Positions 34,782-43,666 of a stretch of DNA of 64,000 nt are shown here, piece by piece. The DNA comes from Bacillus oleivorans. GTDB taxonomy: Bacteria > Bacillota > Bacilli > Bacillales > JC228. The number at the start of each line of letters is the position of its first letter. The stretch's first letter is position 1. A program made the translations under genes and the position numbers. Where the stretch lies: positions 620,001-684,000 of the forward strand of contig NZ_OAOP01000001.1 of the NCBI RefSeq assembly GCF_900207585.1, read 5' to 3'. A model generated the notes under the pieces. That model made no database searches. It worked only from the letters and a program-made list of their open reading frames with translations, and was not told the origin of the DNA.

Positions 34782-35927
34782 ATGAAGCTCGGTGAACTTC
34801 TGCTCCAAATATCATATGAACTTCAATATTCTCCCGAAGATTGGGCTAGGATATTGAATGTTTCTGCTGATGAGGTTAACGGATACTTTTTAGGAACAAA
34901 GGAACTGCCGGTTCTGCCTTTTTTTCATTTAATTCATAATTCTTATTCAGATTATGAAAAAAAGAAATACATTTTTTCTGTTCATATGGACTCCATCCAA
35001 TCAGCTTCTAATTTCCTATATGCCATGGAGCTGACGGAACAGTCGGGAGAGACTGAGAGCTTGATTAGGATTATAGAAAAGGCTATGAAATCAGAGGATC
35101 CTCGTGTTCAGGAATGGGCGGAAATGTATGCTTTATCGCTTAAGCGAGATGAGATGTTTGAGGATGATTTGCTATATACGGCAAAAAAAGCGACTTTAAA
35201 GAGCAGTGAAATGAAAATACTCCTCGAAACGATTAGAACCCAACTTCTTCGAAAGATAAATGCCAATATCACCATCGATAAACTTGCAGATGAATATTCC
35301 CATCACCTTGAAAAAATTGAAAACAACTTTTTTAAATCAGCATTTAAATTAAGACTTCATGTTAGTACCATCTATAGTACTCTCCGGTTGAATTTGGTTG
35401 GAAAAGTCCGAAGAATCGGTGAAATGTATTTAAATGATGAAGAAACAAAAGTGTATTTTCCGCTTCGTCACTGTTACATTCTTCACTATTATGCATTGTC
35501 ATTTTTGTATGAGGATCCTTACAGAGCTTTAGAACTAATCGACGAAGCCAACGACATTTTAAAAACCATACAAAACAGCCGGGCAAGGCATTATCTCAAT
35601 GAAAATGGAAAAACGAAAGCATTTATTAAAAATGTCTGGGAGATGGATCAGCCTGAGCCAGATGACATTCCAGAAAAAATTCATTACTGTATCGCAAATG
35701 GGGATATGAAAAAAGCCCAGGCCCTATTAATCGACCTGGAAAAAGTTCAGCCTTTAACTCCATTTCAGGATTACTACTGGGGTGTCGCCTTTTCCGATGA
35801 AGAAGCCTTACAGAGATCCTATGAAACGTTCAGGTCCAACGGGGATTTTTTCTTTGCCGTACTTCCGATAAGGGCCTTATCGAAAATGTCTTTAGAAAAA
35901 CTAAAAGAAAAGCAAATAAAGAACTAG
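34782..35927 (+). CDS. AimR-like pheromone-receptor family regulator, no aimP visible
   Basis: A 381-residue protein with the plan of AimR: a short N-terminal HTH-like region (LLLQISYELQYSPEDWARIL), then helical TPR-like repeats to the end. The C-terminal part, with KAFIKNVWEM, AQALLIDLEKV and FFFAVLPIRALSKMSLEKL, aligns by eye with the ends of phage phi3T/SPbeta-type AimR (NNVW and LPLLELQKM regions). The ATG at 34782 follows TTGGGGGAC. In phages the pheromone gene aimP lies directly downstream; here a terminator overlaps the stop codon and no signal-peptide frame follows. No other phage genes are nearby. Family call moderate; function unknown. Confidence 0.68.
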   Translation: MKLGELLLQISYELQYSPEDWARILNVSADEVNGYFLGTKELPVLPFFHLIHNSYSDYEKKKYIFSVHMDSIQSASNFLYAMELTEQSGETESLIRIIEKAMKSEDPRVQEWAEMYALSLKRDEMFEDDLLYTAKKATLKSSEMKILLETIRTQLLRKINANITIDKLADEYSHHLEKIENNFFKSAFKLRLHVSTIYSTLRLNLVGKVRRIGEMYLNDEETKVYFPLRHCYILHYYALSFLYEDPYRALELIDEANDILKTIQNSRARHYLNENGKTKAFIKNVWEMDQPEPDDIPEKIHYCIANGDMKKAQALLIDLEKVQPLTPFQDYYWGVAFSDEEALQRSYETFRSNGDFFFAVLPIRALSKMSLEKLKEKQIKN

Positions 35928-35962
35928 ATTGCTTTTGGATAGATCTAGTTTTATTTTTTTTA
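35922..35962 (+). terminator. Terminator overlapping the AimR-like stop codon
   Basis: AACTAGAT and ATCTAGTT pair perfectly around a 13-base loop and are followed by TTATTTTTTTT. Confidence 0.85.
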
Positions 35963-35969
35963 AGAAATC

Positions 35970-35996
35970 GGTCACGAAATTCCTCCATACTGCGTC
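35970..35996 (+). promoter_or_regulatory. Candidate ECF41-type promoter
   Basis: GGTCACG (35970-35976), 16 bases, then CGTC (35993-35996). This fits the published ECF41 target pattern of TGTCACA at -35 and CGTC at -10, with two mismatches in the -35. The downstream operon encodes an ECF41-type sigma factor, so self-control is likely. Confidence 0.6.
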
Positions 35997-36027
35997 TTAA
36001 GGTTAAAACGAGCAGGAGGAATTTTTT

Positions 36028-37314
36028 ATGACTATAGTAACTGATCAATCTTATGATTCTATTATCATTGGCGGGGGATTGGCTGGGCTGGTTTCTGCAA
36101 ACTATCTAGCACAGCAAGGGAAAAAGGTAGCAGTGATTGAAAAAGGAAAGAAGCTCGGCGGGAGAGCTGCGACAACATTTGTCCAGCAATCCTATTTAAA
36201 CCTTGGGCCACATGCTCTTTATATAAAAGGTGCGACATACCAAATTTTGAAGGAACTGGGGATTCATCCTGCCGGAAGAAAGCCTCAGTTAAACGGCAAG
36301 ATAATCCTTGAAGGTCAAACGCATCCTTTCCCATCTTCTCCTTTAGCTTTACTCAAATCAGACTTTTTGACATGGAAGGAAAAGCTGGAATTTATTAAGA
36401 TTTTCTCTCAACTTCTGAAAGCCGAGTGGAGCAAAGCGGGGGACGTTTCATTTACAGACTGGCTCAATGAGAAACGATTATCCAGGAAGAATAGGATCGT
36501 GCTTCAGTCGCTTTTAGCCATCTCCAGCTATTGTAGTGAGAGCGATTTAGTTTCTGCCCCGTATGCGATTCGCCAGCTTCAGCTTTCTATAAAGGGCGGT
36601 GTCCTCTATTTAGATGGCGGCTGGGAAACTTTGATCGAATCTTTGGAGAATCTGGCTCAAAAAAGAGGAGTTTTGTTTATAAAAGGTGAAATGGTAAAGA
36701 AGATCAAGGGAAGCTTTCCTGCTTTTCAAATCGAGCTTTCTTTGGGCAGACAGGTTGGAGGGAAGACGATTATAAATACTGCACCCCCTCTAGAACTGCA
36801 AAAAATAGCAGAACAGAGTGATAAGTTTGCTTTTCTGTCAAAACTCAAGCCGGTTAAAGGGGTTGCTTTAGATCTACTTTTAGAAAAAGATGAAACGGAT
36901 CGAACCAGTTTTAGTTTTGATGCCGACCATTTCATTTACTTTTCTAATCATTCAAGAGCAGCTTCCTTAAGTGAACAGTATGAAGTAGTTCATGTGTTTG
37001 GATATGGACCCACTGCTAGCCAAGAGCAAATGGAGGAATTTTTAGACCGAATTTTGCCGGGCTGGCGGGAAAGAAAGGTCTACTCACGGTACCTTACAAA
37101 TCTGGCTGTAAGCAATGCGTTTCCAAATCGAACTACAATGAGGATATTTGAAAAATCTTCACGCGTAGTGGAAGGTTTGTTCCTGGCAGGGGATTGGTGT
37201 ATCGATGAAGGAATTCTGGCAGATGCCTCTGCTTCTAGCGCAAAAAGAGCAGCAATGGAAGCTGAACAATGGCTAAGAGGTGAAAATAAAAGTGAACATC
37301 GAAGCGTTATATAA
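36028..37314 (+). CDS. FAD-dependent oxidoreductase (amine oxidase/phytoene desaturase-like)
   Basis: A 428-residue flavoprotein. The Rossmann motif IIIGGGLAGLVSANYLAQQG (about residues 12-31), the ADP-contacting VIEKGKKLGGRAAT (about 36-49) and the C-terminal GLFLAGDWCIDEGILADASA (about 387-406) FAD motif are clear. The middle part matches phytoene-desaturase-like NAD(P)/FAD oxidoreductases; the substrate is unknown. AGCAGGAGGAATT precedes the ATG. It overlaps the sigma-factor gene by 23 bases and follows an ECF41-type promoter, so it is probably the main target of that sigma factor. Confidence 0.87.
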   Translation: MTIVTDQSYDSIIIGGGLAGLVSANYLAQQGKKVAVIEKGKKLGGRAATTFVQQSYLNLGPHALYIKGATYQILKELGIHPAGRKPQLNGKIILEGQTHPFPSSPLALLKSDFLTWKEKLEFIKIFSQLLKAEWSKAGDVSFTDWLNEKRLSRKNRIVLQSLLAISSYCSESDLVSAPYAIRQLQLSIKGGVLYLDGGWETLIESLENLAQKRGVLFIKGEMVKKIKGSFPAFQIELSLGRQVGGKTIINTAPPLELQKIAEQSDKFAFLSKLKPVKGVALDLLLEKDETDRTSFSFDADHFIYFSNHSRAASLSEQYEVVHVFGYGPTASQEQMEEFLDRILPGWRERKVYSRYLTNLAVSNAFPNRTTMRIFEKSSRVVEGLFLAGDWCIDEGILADASASSAKRAAMEAEQWLRGENKSEHRSVI

Positions 37315-38143
37315 CGAGTACAAACCATTACTTTTCTCGATTTCGTATGGCATGCTCGGAACCGTCCAAGAGGCGGAGGACATTGTTCAAGAAATCTTTC
37401 TTACCCTGCAGCAAGAAAAATTGGATCATGTCCAAAATCTAAAAGCGTATTTATCGAAAATGGCGACAAACAAGTGCATAGATTCATTTCGTTCTGCCCA
37501 GAAAAAAAGATTGGTATATGTGGGCGAATGGCTTCCAGAACCAATCAGCGGCCGCTTCAATGAAGTCGAGGAAGCCATTGAGAATCGGGACCTGTTAAGC
37601 CTCGTGTACCTAAAATTGATGGAAGACCTGACGCCAAATGAAAGAGCAGTGTTTTTACTAAAAGAGGGCTTTTCCCTCGCACACGCCGAAATCGCCGATA
37701 TGCTAGAAACCAATGAAACCAATTGCCGAAAGCTTTATTCCCGCGCAAAACATAAAATCGGAATGAGTACAAAGGGCCGGTTTAATGTGAAAGAGAATCG
37801 GGAAGTAATTGAAGCGTTTATTCATGCCTTTCAAATGGGGGAAATTGATCGAGTCCTTGGGCTGATGAGTCCCGATGTCATACTATATTCCGATGGCGGC
37901 GGCGTTGTGAAAGCAGCAATCCGGCCAATTGAAACCGTTCAGCGTGTCCTACTCTTTTTACAAGGAATCTATGGAAAACGCCCTGAAACAATGACCTTCG
38001 AAATCAGCATGGTCAACGGCCAGCCTAGTGTGGTCAGCAAAATAGATAACGAGACTCATAATGTCATTTCTTTCGATATTGCAGAAAACCGAATTCATGC
38101 CATTTATATAGTTGTATATCCAGAGAAATTGCGGAATGTTTGA
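37292..38143 (+). CDS. ECF41-type RNA polymerase sigma factor (SigJ-like) with SnoaL domain
   Basis: A 283-residue ECF sigma factor: region 2 (about residues 4-70, YNEYKPLLFSISYGMLGTVQ then AEDIVQEIF), region 4 (about 110-160, LTPNERAVFLLKEGFSLAHA) and a fused SnoaL/NTF2-like C-terminal domain (about 175-280) with YSDGGGVVKAAIRPI, the conserved ECF41 motif. This group needs no anti-sigma factor; the fused domain both supports and limits activity. GTG 37292 is chosen because AGAGGTG lies nine bases upstream; a GTG 12 bases earlier sits in that site. Usual ECF41 partners are oxidoreductases, as here. Confidence 0.88.
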   Translation: MNIEALYNEYKPLLFSISYGMLGTVQEAEDIVQEIFLTLQQEKLDHVQNLKAYLSKMATNKCIDSFRSAQKKRLVYVGEWLPEPISGRFNEVEEAIENRDLLSLVYLKLMEDLTPNERAVFLLKEGFSLAHAEIADMLETNETNCRKLYSRAKHKIGMSTKGRFNVKENREVIEAFIHAFQMGEIDRVLGLMSPDVILYSDGGGVVKAAIRPIETVQRVLLFLQGIYGKRPETMTFEISMVNGQPSVVSKIDNETHNVISFDIAENRIHAIYIVVYPEKLRNV

Positions 38144-38150
38144 GGAGATA

Positions 38151-38179
38151 GGACAGGGTGTGTGGCGCCCTGTCTTTTG
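38151..38179 (+). terminator. Terminator after the sigma-factor gene
   Basis: GGACAGGG and CCCTGTCT pair around TGTGTGGCG, with TTTTGTTTG following. Confidence 0.8.
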
Positions 38180-38225
38180 TTTGTTAGTGGTCTGAGGTTG
38201 TACAATTGCTTTGGTAGGGTTGTCG

Positions 38226-38600
38226 GTTAAAATGGGTTTCTTATCGGTCAAAATTTTGTTCTATCAGTCAAAATGAGTTTTTATCGGTCAAAATTGCTAT
38301 CTTTCAGTCAAATCCAGGCGTCTATCGGTCAAAATTGCGATTCTATCGGTCAAATCGGTGGTTTTATCGGTCAAAATTGGTTTCTACGGGTCAAAATCTA
38401 GTTCTATCAGTCAATATCCATTTCTATGGGTCAAAATCTAGTTCTATCACTCAAAATTGGTTTCTACGGGTCAAATTCACGTTCTATCAGTCAAAATCAG
38501 TTTCTACAGGTCATAATCTGTTTTATCCTCAATCAGTTTCAATGGGTCAAAGAAACAACCCGTTTTACCGGTTAAAAATTACTTCGATCAGTCAAAAACA
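38226..38600 (+). repeat. Intergenic phased array, family A (copy 2)
   Basis: About 18-19 direct units with the TATCGGTCAAAATT / TACGGGTCAAAATC core at 20-21-base steps, the same family as 3391-3870. The array runs into the 3' end of the NERD gene: the last unit (CGATCAGTCAAAAA) encodes the final residues LFLTDRSNF of that protein on the other strand. Confidence 0.92.
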
Positions 38601-39525
38601 GCTCCAGCGGCGGCCTATGATAAACCGTGTATTTTCCAGAGCCCGAAGCAGGAAGGTTCATGGATTGTAAAAGGTTTTTTACTACGGTAGGGGAGTTTAT
38701 TTTCAGAAAATCTCTGCACTCTTTATTGGTGATGGTGGGGCTTATTAAAAAAAGGGAATCAAGAATAGCTTGTGTGTGGGCCATTTTATCTTTTGCCTCG
38801 CATTTTGGACATAGCCAGGTACCATAAACCCGATTCATTGAGAAACCTAAGCAACTAGTACACCGGACGCCCCTAATTATATCGGAACTAGGAATCTTAT
38901 AGATATTTAATAAATTTGGAAAATACTTAGTGTGTTCTTTCACTAGTTTTTCACTGATGGAACGCAGCTGCTTTTCAGTGATCAAGGATCGTCCGTATTT
39001 CTTTTGTATCAGTACGATGGCTTCGGTCAAGCTTTCCAGATGAAGAATTTTATTAAATATCGGTTTACTTTCAGGAGATGCTTCAATAATGGTGGCTTGA
39101 TTCGTATTGACAATATAAAATTCAATGGGAATGGAAAGGTTGAAGTTTTTTTGGAGCCATTGGTTCAGCAGATGCTTTTGTCGGGAAGCTTGATGAAGGG
39201 GGTTCGGAAATCGTTCCATTTTTTGACTATACTCGCGGATCAGTTGATCATAATTGGGGTCAAACCGGAGAATACCTGCGATGTTTTTGACTTCTAAGAT
39301 TAAGGCGAAGAAAGGGGATAGGATTAAGGTGTCGATTTGAAAATAATGACCTCTGAACGGAAGACGCAGGTTGTGAAAAACGGTGAGGGAGTAGTCATGC
39401 AAGTGGCTTAAATGATAATCTAAATTTTGTTCCCCATAAAAACCGGCTTTTCTCCACATTAAATTTTTTTCAATGTCCTGCCTTTTTCTATGGTTTTGAT
39501 AGAATTTCGTGTAAATAAAGTTCAA
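38572..39525 (-). CDS. NERD domain nuclease-like protein with zinc ribbon and winged helix (copy 1)
   Basis: At least 317 residues: a NERD domain (about residues 28-140) with GEQNLDYHL, the QIDTLIL aspartate and the E-x-K pair in LILEVKNIAG, together a PD-(D/E)xK-like pattern; then a zinc ribbon CTSC...CPKC (about residues 222-242) and a winged-helix-like end (ITNKECRDFLKINSPTVVKN). The normal start is probably a TTG at 39556 after AAAGGAGATGA, which gives NIYKKRETPIELYLHEIL in another frame, so the gene looks frameshifted at about 39500. Its 3' end merges into the family A array. A paralogue is at 47188-48150. Confidence 0.8.
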   Translation of the reverse strand: MNFIYTKFYQNHRKRQDIEKNLMWRKAGFYGEQNLDYHLSHLHDYSLTVFHNLRLPFRGHYFQIDTLILSPFFALILEVKNIAGILRFDPNYDQLIREYSQKMERFPNPLHQASRQKHLLNQWLQKNFNLSIPIEFYIVNTNQATIIEASPESKPIFNKILHLESLTEAIVLIQKKYGRSLITEKQLRSISEKLVKEHTKYFPNLLNIYKIPSSDIIRGVRCTSCLGFSMNRVYGTWLCPKCEAKDKMAHTQAILDSLFLISPTITNKECRDFLKINSPTVVKNLLQSMNLPASGSGKYTVYHRPPLELFLTDRSNF

Positions 39526-39604
39526 TGGGTGTTTCTCTTTTCTTATAAATATTCAATATTACATCATCTCCTTTACATTTTCTAAACTAATTCTGCAAAA
39601 CTAC

Positions 39605-39639
39605 AAAAAATCCTCCCCCAAAAACACTGGAGGAGGATC
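39605..39639 (-). terminator. Terminator of the opp operon
   Basis: On the minus strand ATCCTCCTCC pairs with GGGGGAGGAT around AGTGTTTTT and is followed by six T, directly after oppF. Confidence 0.87.
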
Positions 39640-39650
39640 AACTATCATAA

Positions 39651-40577
39651 TCAACCACGCTTATAAGATGCAAACTCTTTCTCCGAGCAATACACAAAAT
39701 GCCCCGGAGAAACCTCTCTCATTTTTACTTCTTCGCCTTCTTCATAGCCGTGGACACTTGGATCGTAAACTTTCCGTCTCCGCAGGCGTTCAGTTTCTGG
39801 ATCTGGACGCGGGATCGCGGATAGAAGGGCCTGCGTATACGGATGTAATGGATTGCGGTAGAGCTCATCACTTGGAGCAAGCTCGACTAATCTGCCAAAG
39901 TACATAACGCCAATCCGGTCACTGATGTATTTGACCATCGATAAGTCATGGGCAATAAAGAGATAGGTCAGGCCTTTTTCTTTTTGAAGCCGTTTCATGA
40001 GATTGACGACTTGGGCTTGGATCGATACGTCCAAAGCAGAGATCGGTTCATCAGCAATGATGAATTCTGGCTGAACCGCAAGTGCCCGGGCGATTCCAAT
40101 CCGCTGTCGTTGTCCCCCGGAAAACTCGTGCGGATAACGCGTAGCGTGGTCACGGTTTAACCCGACTGTTTCTAAAAGCTCGTAAACACGCTTCATGCGA
40201 GCTTCTTTCCCTTTTTCAAGGCCGTGAATATCAATACCTTCCGCAATAATGTCTGCCACTGTCATTCTAGGGTTTAAGGAAGCGTAGGGGTCTTGGAAAA
40301 TCATTTGCATTTTGCGGTGAAACTCGCTCAGCTTTTTCCGTGATTTAATCGTACGGACATTTTCTCCGTTATAGACGATTTCACCATCCGTAGCTTCATA
40401 TAAACGGATAATGGTTCGACCGGTTGTGGATTTACCGCAGCCCGACTCTCCCACAAGCCCGAGGGTTTCCCCGCGGTAGATGGAAAATGAAACATCATCG
40501 ACCGCTCTAACTTCGTGCGGGCTGCCTGTATTAAAGTATTTTTTCAGGTTTTTAATTTCTAAGAGTGTTTCAGCCAT
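39651..40577 (-). CDS. oppF: Oligopeptide ABC transporter ATP-binding protein OppF
   Basis: A 308-residue ATPase, last gene of the opp operon. Walker A GESGCGKST (about residues 38-46), signature SGGQRQRIGIARAL (about 149-162), Walker B IIADEPISALD and the H-loop FIAHDLS are intact. The C-terminal oligopeptide-transporter extension (NPLHPYTQALLSAIPRPDPE) is characteristic of OppF/DppF. It pairs with OppD to drive peptide import. GGAGGAAGC precedes the ATG, which overlaps the end of oppD by eight bases. Confidence 0.95.
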   Translation of the reverse strand: MAETLLEIKNLKKYFNTGSPHEVRAVDDVSFSIYRGETLGLVGESGCGKSTTGRTIIRLYEATDGEIVYNGENVRTIKSRKKLSEFHRKMQMIFQDPYASLNPRMTVADIIAEGIDIHGLEKGKEARMKRVYELLETVGLNRDHATRYPHEFSGGQRQRIGIARALAVQPEFIIADEPISALDVSIQAQVVNLMKRLQKEKGLTYLFIAHDLSMVKYISDRIGVMYFGRLVELAPSDELYRNPLHPYTQALLSAIPRPDPETERLRRRKVYDPSVHGYEEGEEVKMREVSPGHFVYCSEKEFASYKRG

Positions 40578-41646
40578 TGATTGCTTCCTCCTTTAATAGA
40601 ACCGGAGTATCGAAGTTTTGCGTCATTGGCCGCAAGCGATTTTTAACGGCTTCAGGCGGTTCGACCTTTGGCGCGTCTGGATGCAGCAACCATGTTTTGG
40701 CAAAATGCGTTTTTGATATTTGGAACATTGGCGGTTCTTCCTCGTAATCAATCGCAAGTGCATATGGATTCCGCGGTGCAAAGGCACATCCCTTTGGAGG
40801 ATTGGTTAAATCAGGCGGAGAACCTGGAATCGCCGCAAGCTCCGATTTATCATCACTATCAAGGCTCGGCATCGAAGCGAGTAATCCCCATGTATAAGGA
40901 TGTCGCGGATCATAGAAAATCTCATCGACTGTTCCAATCTCTACGATTTGTCCGCCGTACATAACAGCAACCCGGTCGGCGACATTCGCTACCACACCTA
41001 AATCATGGGTAATAAAGATAATCGAAGATTCCGTTTTTTCCTGAAGATCCTTCATTAACTCTAGGATTTGCGCTTGAATCGTAACATCTAATGCTGTTGT
41101 TGGTTCATCGGCAATTAATAGCCTTGGATTGGCAGCTAACGCAATTGCCACCATGGCCCGCTGCCGCATTCCGCCAGAAAATTCGTGCGGATATTGATCG
41201 AATCTTCTTTCAGCGAATGGAATACCAACTAGATTTAAAAGATGTATCGCTCTTTGTTTAGCCTCTTCTTTAGATACTTTATGGTGCTTTAAAATAACCT
41301 CAGTAATTTGTCTGCCAATTTTCATGGTCGGATTTAAAGAGGTCATTGGATCCTGGAAGATCATCGAAATGTCATTTCCGCGCACCTTTTCCATTTCTTT
41401 TTCAGACTTAGGAACTAAGTCGACACCTTCTAACAGAACCTGACCGCCTGTGATTTTACCAGGAGGCATCGGAATTAATTTAATTAAGGATTGGGTCATA
41501 ACACTTTTGCCAGAACCGGATTCTCCAACAATCGCTAGTGTTTCCCCTTTATATACATCAAACGTAACCCCGCGGACAGCTTGGACTGTTCCGCCGTATA
41601 TATCAAAGGTAACACGCAAGTCTTTGACTTCTAATAGTTTCTCCAT
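40570..41646 (-). CDS. oppD: Oligopeptide ABC transporter ATP-binding protein OppD
   Basis: A 358-residue ATPase partner of OppF. Walker A GESGSGKS (about residues 40-47), SGGMRQRAMVAIAL, Walker B LIADEPTTALD and FITHDLG are present, followed by the C-terminal cysteine-containing PPKGCAFAPR region shared by OppD/DppD. The ATG at 41646 lies nine bases after AGGAGG; a TTG six bases further up is closer to that site. It is co-transcribed with oppC upstream and oppF downstream. Confidence 0.95.
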   Translation of the reverse strand: MEKLLEVKDLRVTFDIYGGTVQAVRGVTFDVYKGETLAIVGESGSGKSVMTQSLIKLIPMPPGKITGGQVLLEGVDLVPKSEKEMEKVRGNDISMIFQDPMTSLNPTMKIGRQITEVILKHHKVSKEEAKQRAIHLLNLVGIPFAERRFDQYPHEFSGGMRQRAMVAIALAANPRLLIADEPTTALDVTIQAQILELMKDLQEKTESSIIFITHDLGVVANVADRVAVMYGGQIVEIGTVDEIFYDPRHPYTWGLLASMPSLDSDDKSELAAIPGSPPDLTNPPKGCAFAPRNPYALAIDYEEEPPMFQISKTHFAKTWLLHPDAPKVEPPEAVKNRLRPMTQNFDTPVLLKEEAING

Positions 41647-41659
41647 TTTCAATTCCCTC

Positions 41660-42586
41660 CTATTTGCGCAATTTAGGGTCTAATGCATCACGTAAGCCAT
41701 CACCAATCACGTTAAAGCTCAGCATTGTGATACAGATAAAGGCAGCTGGGAAGAAGAGTCTCCACGGATAATACTGCATGGCCACTACCCCTTCTGTAGC
41801 CATCGTTCCCCAACTGGCAAGCGGAGGAGAAATACCTAGTCCTAGAAAACTTAGAAATGCTTCAGTAAAAATCGCACTTGGGATGGTTAGTGTCAACGTA
41901 ACGATGATAGGTCCCATTGCATTCGGGATTAAATGCTTAAACATAATCCAGCCGGTTTTAGCTCCCAGTGTTTGAGCAGCAAGTACGTATTCCTGTGTTT
42001 TTAGCTGGAGCACCTGTCCGCGAACAATCTTGGCCATGTTGACCCAGCCGATCAGTGTCATCGCAATAATCATGGTCCATAAGTTTACTTTTTCAAACAA
42101 TACAATAAAGAGGATAACGACTAACAGATACGGAATTCCATATAAAATATCGGCAATCCGCATCATAATTTCGTCTACTTTTCCGCCCTTATACCCAGCA
42201 ATTCCGCCCCACAATACACCAATAACTAAATCAATCAGGGCTGCAGCTAATCCAATGAAAATTGAAATACGTGCACCTTCCCAGACCCTTGCAAACATAT
42301 CACGGCCTAAATCATCTGTACCGAACCAGTGTTCAGCAGAAGGCGGCTTATTTGTATTTAAAAGATCCGTTTGTGCCGTATCGTGACCAGAAATATATTG
42401 ACCGAATATCGCCATAAAAGAAAGAAGGATGAGCATAATCACGCCCAACATGGCGAGTTTATTTTTACGGAATCGAATCATCGCATCCTTCCAGAAGGAT
42501 AGGCTCGGTTTCGAAATCCTTTCTGCATCACTTGCTTTTGCACCAATAAGATCAAATTTGTTCGGATTCATTTGTGTTTGTGCCAT
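41660..42586 (-). CDS. oppC: Oligopeptide ABC transporter permease OppC
   Basis: A 308-residue membrane permease with an N-terminal OppC_N segment (FWKDAMIRFRKNKLAMLGVI) and about six membrane helices. The EAA-type loop is at about residues 195-225 (YVLAAQTLGAKTGWIMFKHL), which contacts the ATPases. Its ATG shares one base with the oppB stop codon (TAATG), a sign of translational coupling. Confidence 0.95.
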   Translation of the reverse strand: MAQTQMNPNKFDLIGAKASDAERISKPSLSFWKDAMIRFRKNKLAMLGVIMLILLSFMAIFGQYISGHDTAQTDLLNTNKPPSAEHWFGTDDLGRDMFARVWEGARISIFIGLAAALIDLVIGVLWGGIAGYKGGKVDEIMMRIADILYGIPYLLVVILFIVLFEKVNLWTMIIAMTLIGWVNMAKIVRGQVLQLKTQEYVLAAQTLGAKTGWIMFKHLIPNAMGPIIVTLTLTIPSAIFTEAFLSFLGLGISPPLASWGTMATEGVVAMQYYPWRLFFPAAFICITMLSFNVIGDGLRDALDPKLRK

Positions 42587-43524
42587 TATGCTTCTCCTTT
42601 CCTTGGACTGGCTAGCTTAATGCGAGGATCGATGAAACCATAGATGATGTCTAGTATCAGCATTGAGAAGAGAAGCAGGACACTATAAAAAACGGTGGTC
42701 CCCATAATAACCGAATAGTCACGGTTTGTAATACTTACAACAAATTGCTTTCCTAAGCCAGGAATCGCAAAGATATTTTCAATGATAAAGCTTCCGGTAA
42801 TAATTCCGGCAAAAAGAAGTCCGATATACGTAATCGTTGGTAAAAGTGCATTTCGGATCGCATGTCTAAAGGTGATGGTTCTTTTGCTTAATCCTTTAGA
42901 TTTAGCTGTCTTAATATAATCCTGATTCATAACCTCAAGCATACTGGCACGCGTTAATCTGGCAATCATCGCCAGTGGAGTGGCCGATAATGCAAAGGCC
43001 GGAAGAATCGTATGCGTAAAGCTTTCCCATCTAGCGATTGGGAAGATCCCCATCTTAAAGGCAAGTACGTATTGAAGAGCTGCGGCTAAAATAAAGGATG
43101 GAACCGATATCCCAAGCACCGCAATAATGGTCGCTGTATAATCTGGCCAGCGGTTATGCCGCAGCGCTGCAATCACTCCAAGTAAGATACCGCCACCGAT
43201 TGCAATTAGCAGGGCTTCAGCTCCTAATGCAAGAGAAACTACAAAGCCATCTGAAATAATTTCATTGACTGTTTGTCCTTTATATTTCATCGAAGGACCG
43301 AAATCCCATCGAGCCACTTGACCTAAGTAACGGAAGTATTGTTCATACCAGGGGTCGTTTAAGCCATATTTTTCATTGAAATTTTCCATAATTTCAGGAG
43401 GGAGCGATTTTTCAGAGGCAAACGGGCTTCCTGGTGCCATTCTCATAATGAAAAATGTTGCCGTAACGATCATAAATAAGGAGAGGAGAATAAAAAGGAC
43501 ACGTTTTACTAAATATTTTGCCAT
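42586..43524 (-). CDS. oppB: Oligopeptide ABC transporter permease OppB
   Basis: A 312-residue membrane permease with six helices. [20 protein letters not shown] is the typical first helix and [20 protein letters not shown] (about residues 196-215) the ATPase-contacting EAA loop. It starts after an AGGTG site and is separated from oppA by 142 bases that hold a hairpin, the usual way of making more binding protein than permease. Confidence 0.95.
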   Translation of the reverse strand: MAKYLVKRVLFILLSLFMIVTATFFIMRMAPGSPFASEKSLPPEIMENFNEKYGLNDPWYEQYFRYLGQVARWDFGPSMKYKGQTVNEIISDGFVVSLALGAEALLIAIGGGILLGVIAALRHNRWPDYTATIIAVLGISVPSFILAAALQYVLAFKMGIFPIARWESFTHTILPAFALSATPLAMIARLTRASMLEVMNQDYIKTAKSKGLSKRTITFRHAIRNALLPTITYIGLLFAGIITGSFIIENIFAIPGLGKQFVVSITNRDYSVIMGTTVFYSVLLLFSMLILDIIYGFIDPRIKLASPRKGEA

Positions 43525-43580
43525 CGTTCAACACCTCGCTTATAAATATTGAAAAAGGCCAGTTGGGGTGTAAAACCCCA

Positions 43581-43631
43581 AAAAGAAGAGGAGTCATCCC
43601 CACAAATAAAATCGTGGGGACTGACTCCTAA
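43581..43631 (-). terminator. Attenuating hairpin between oppA and oppB
   Basis: On the minus strand AGGAGTCAGTCCCCAC pairs with GTGGGGATGACTCCT (one mismatch) around an AT loop, followed by CTTCTTTTT. Probably a leaky terminator or mRNA-stabilising hairpin. Confidence 0.8.
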
Positions 43632-43666
43632 TCATTTGAGCCAGCCTCTTTGTAGGGTAGGTTTCC

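Noticed and set aside
34782-35927. Prophage interpretation around the AimR-like gene
   Set aside because: No integrase, capsid, terminase or lysis gene is nearby; flanking genes are ordinary chromosomal functions.
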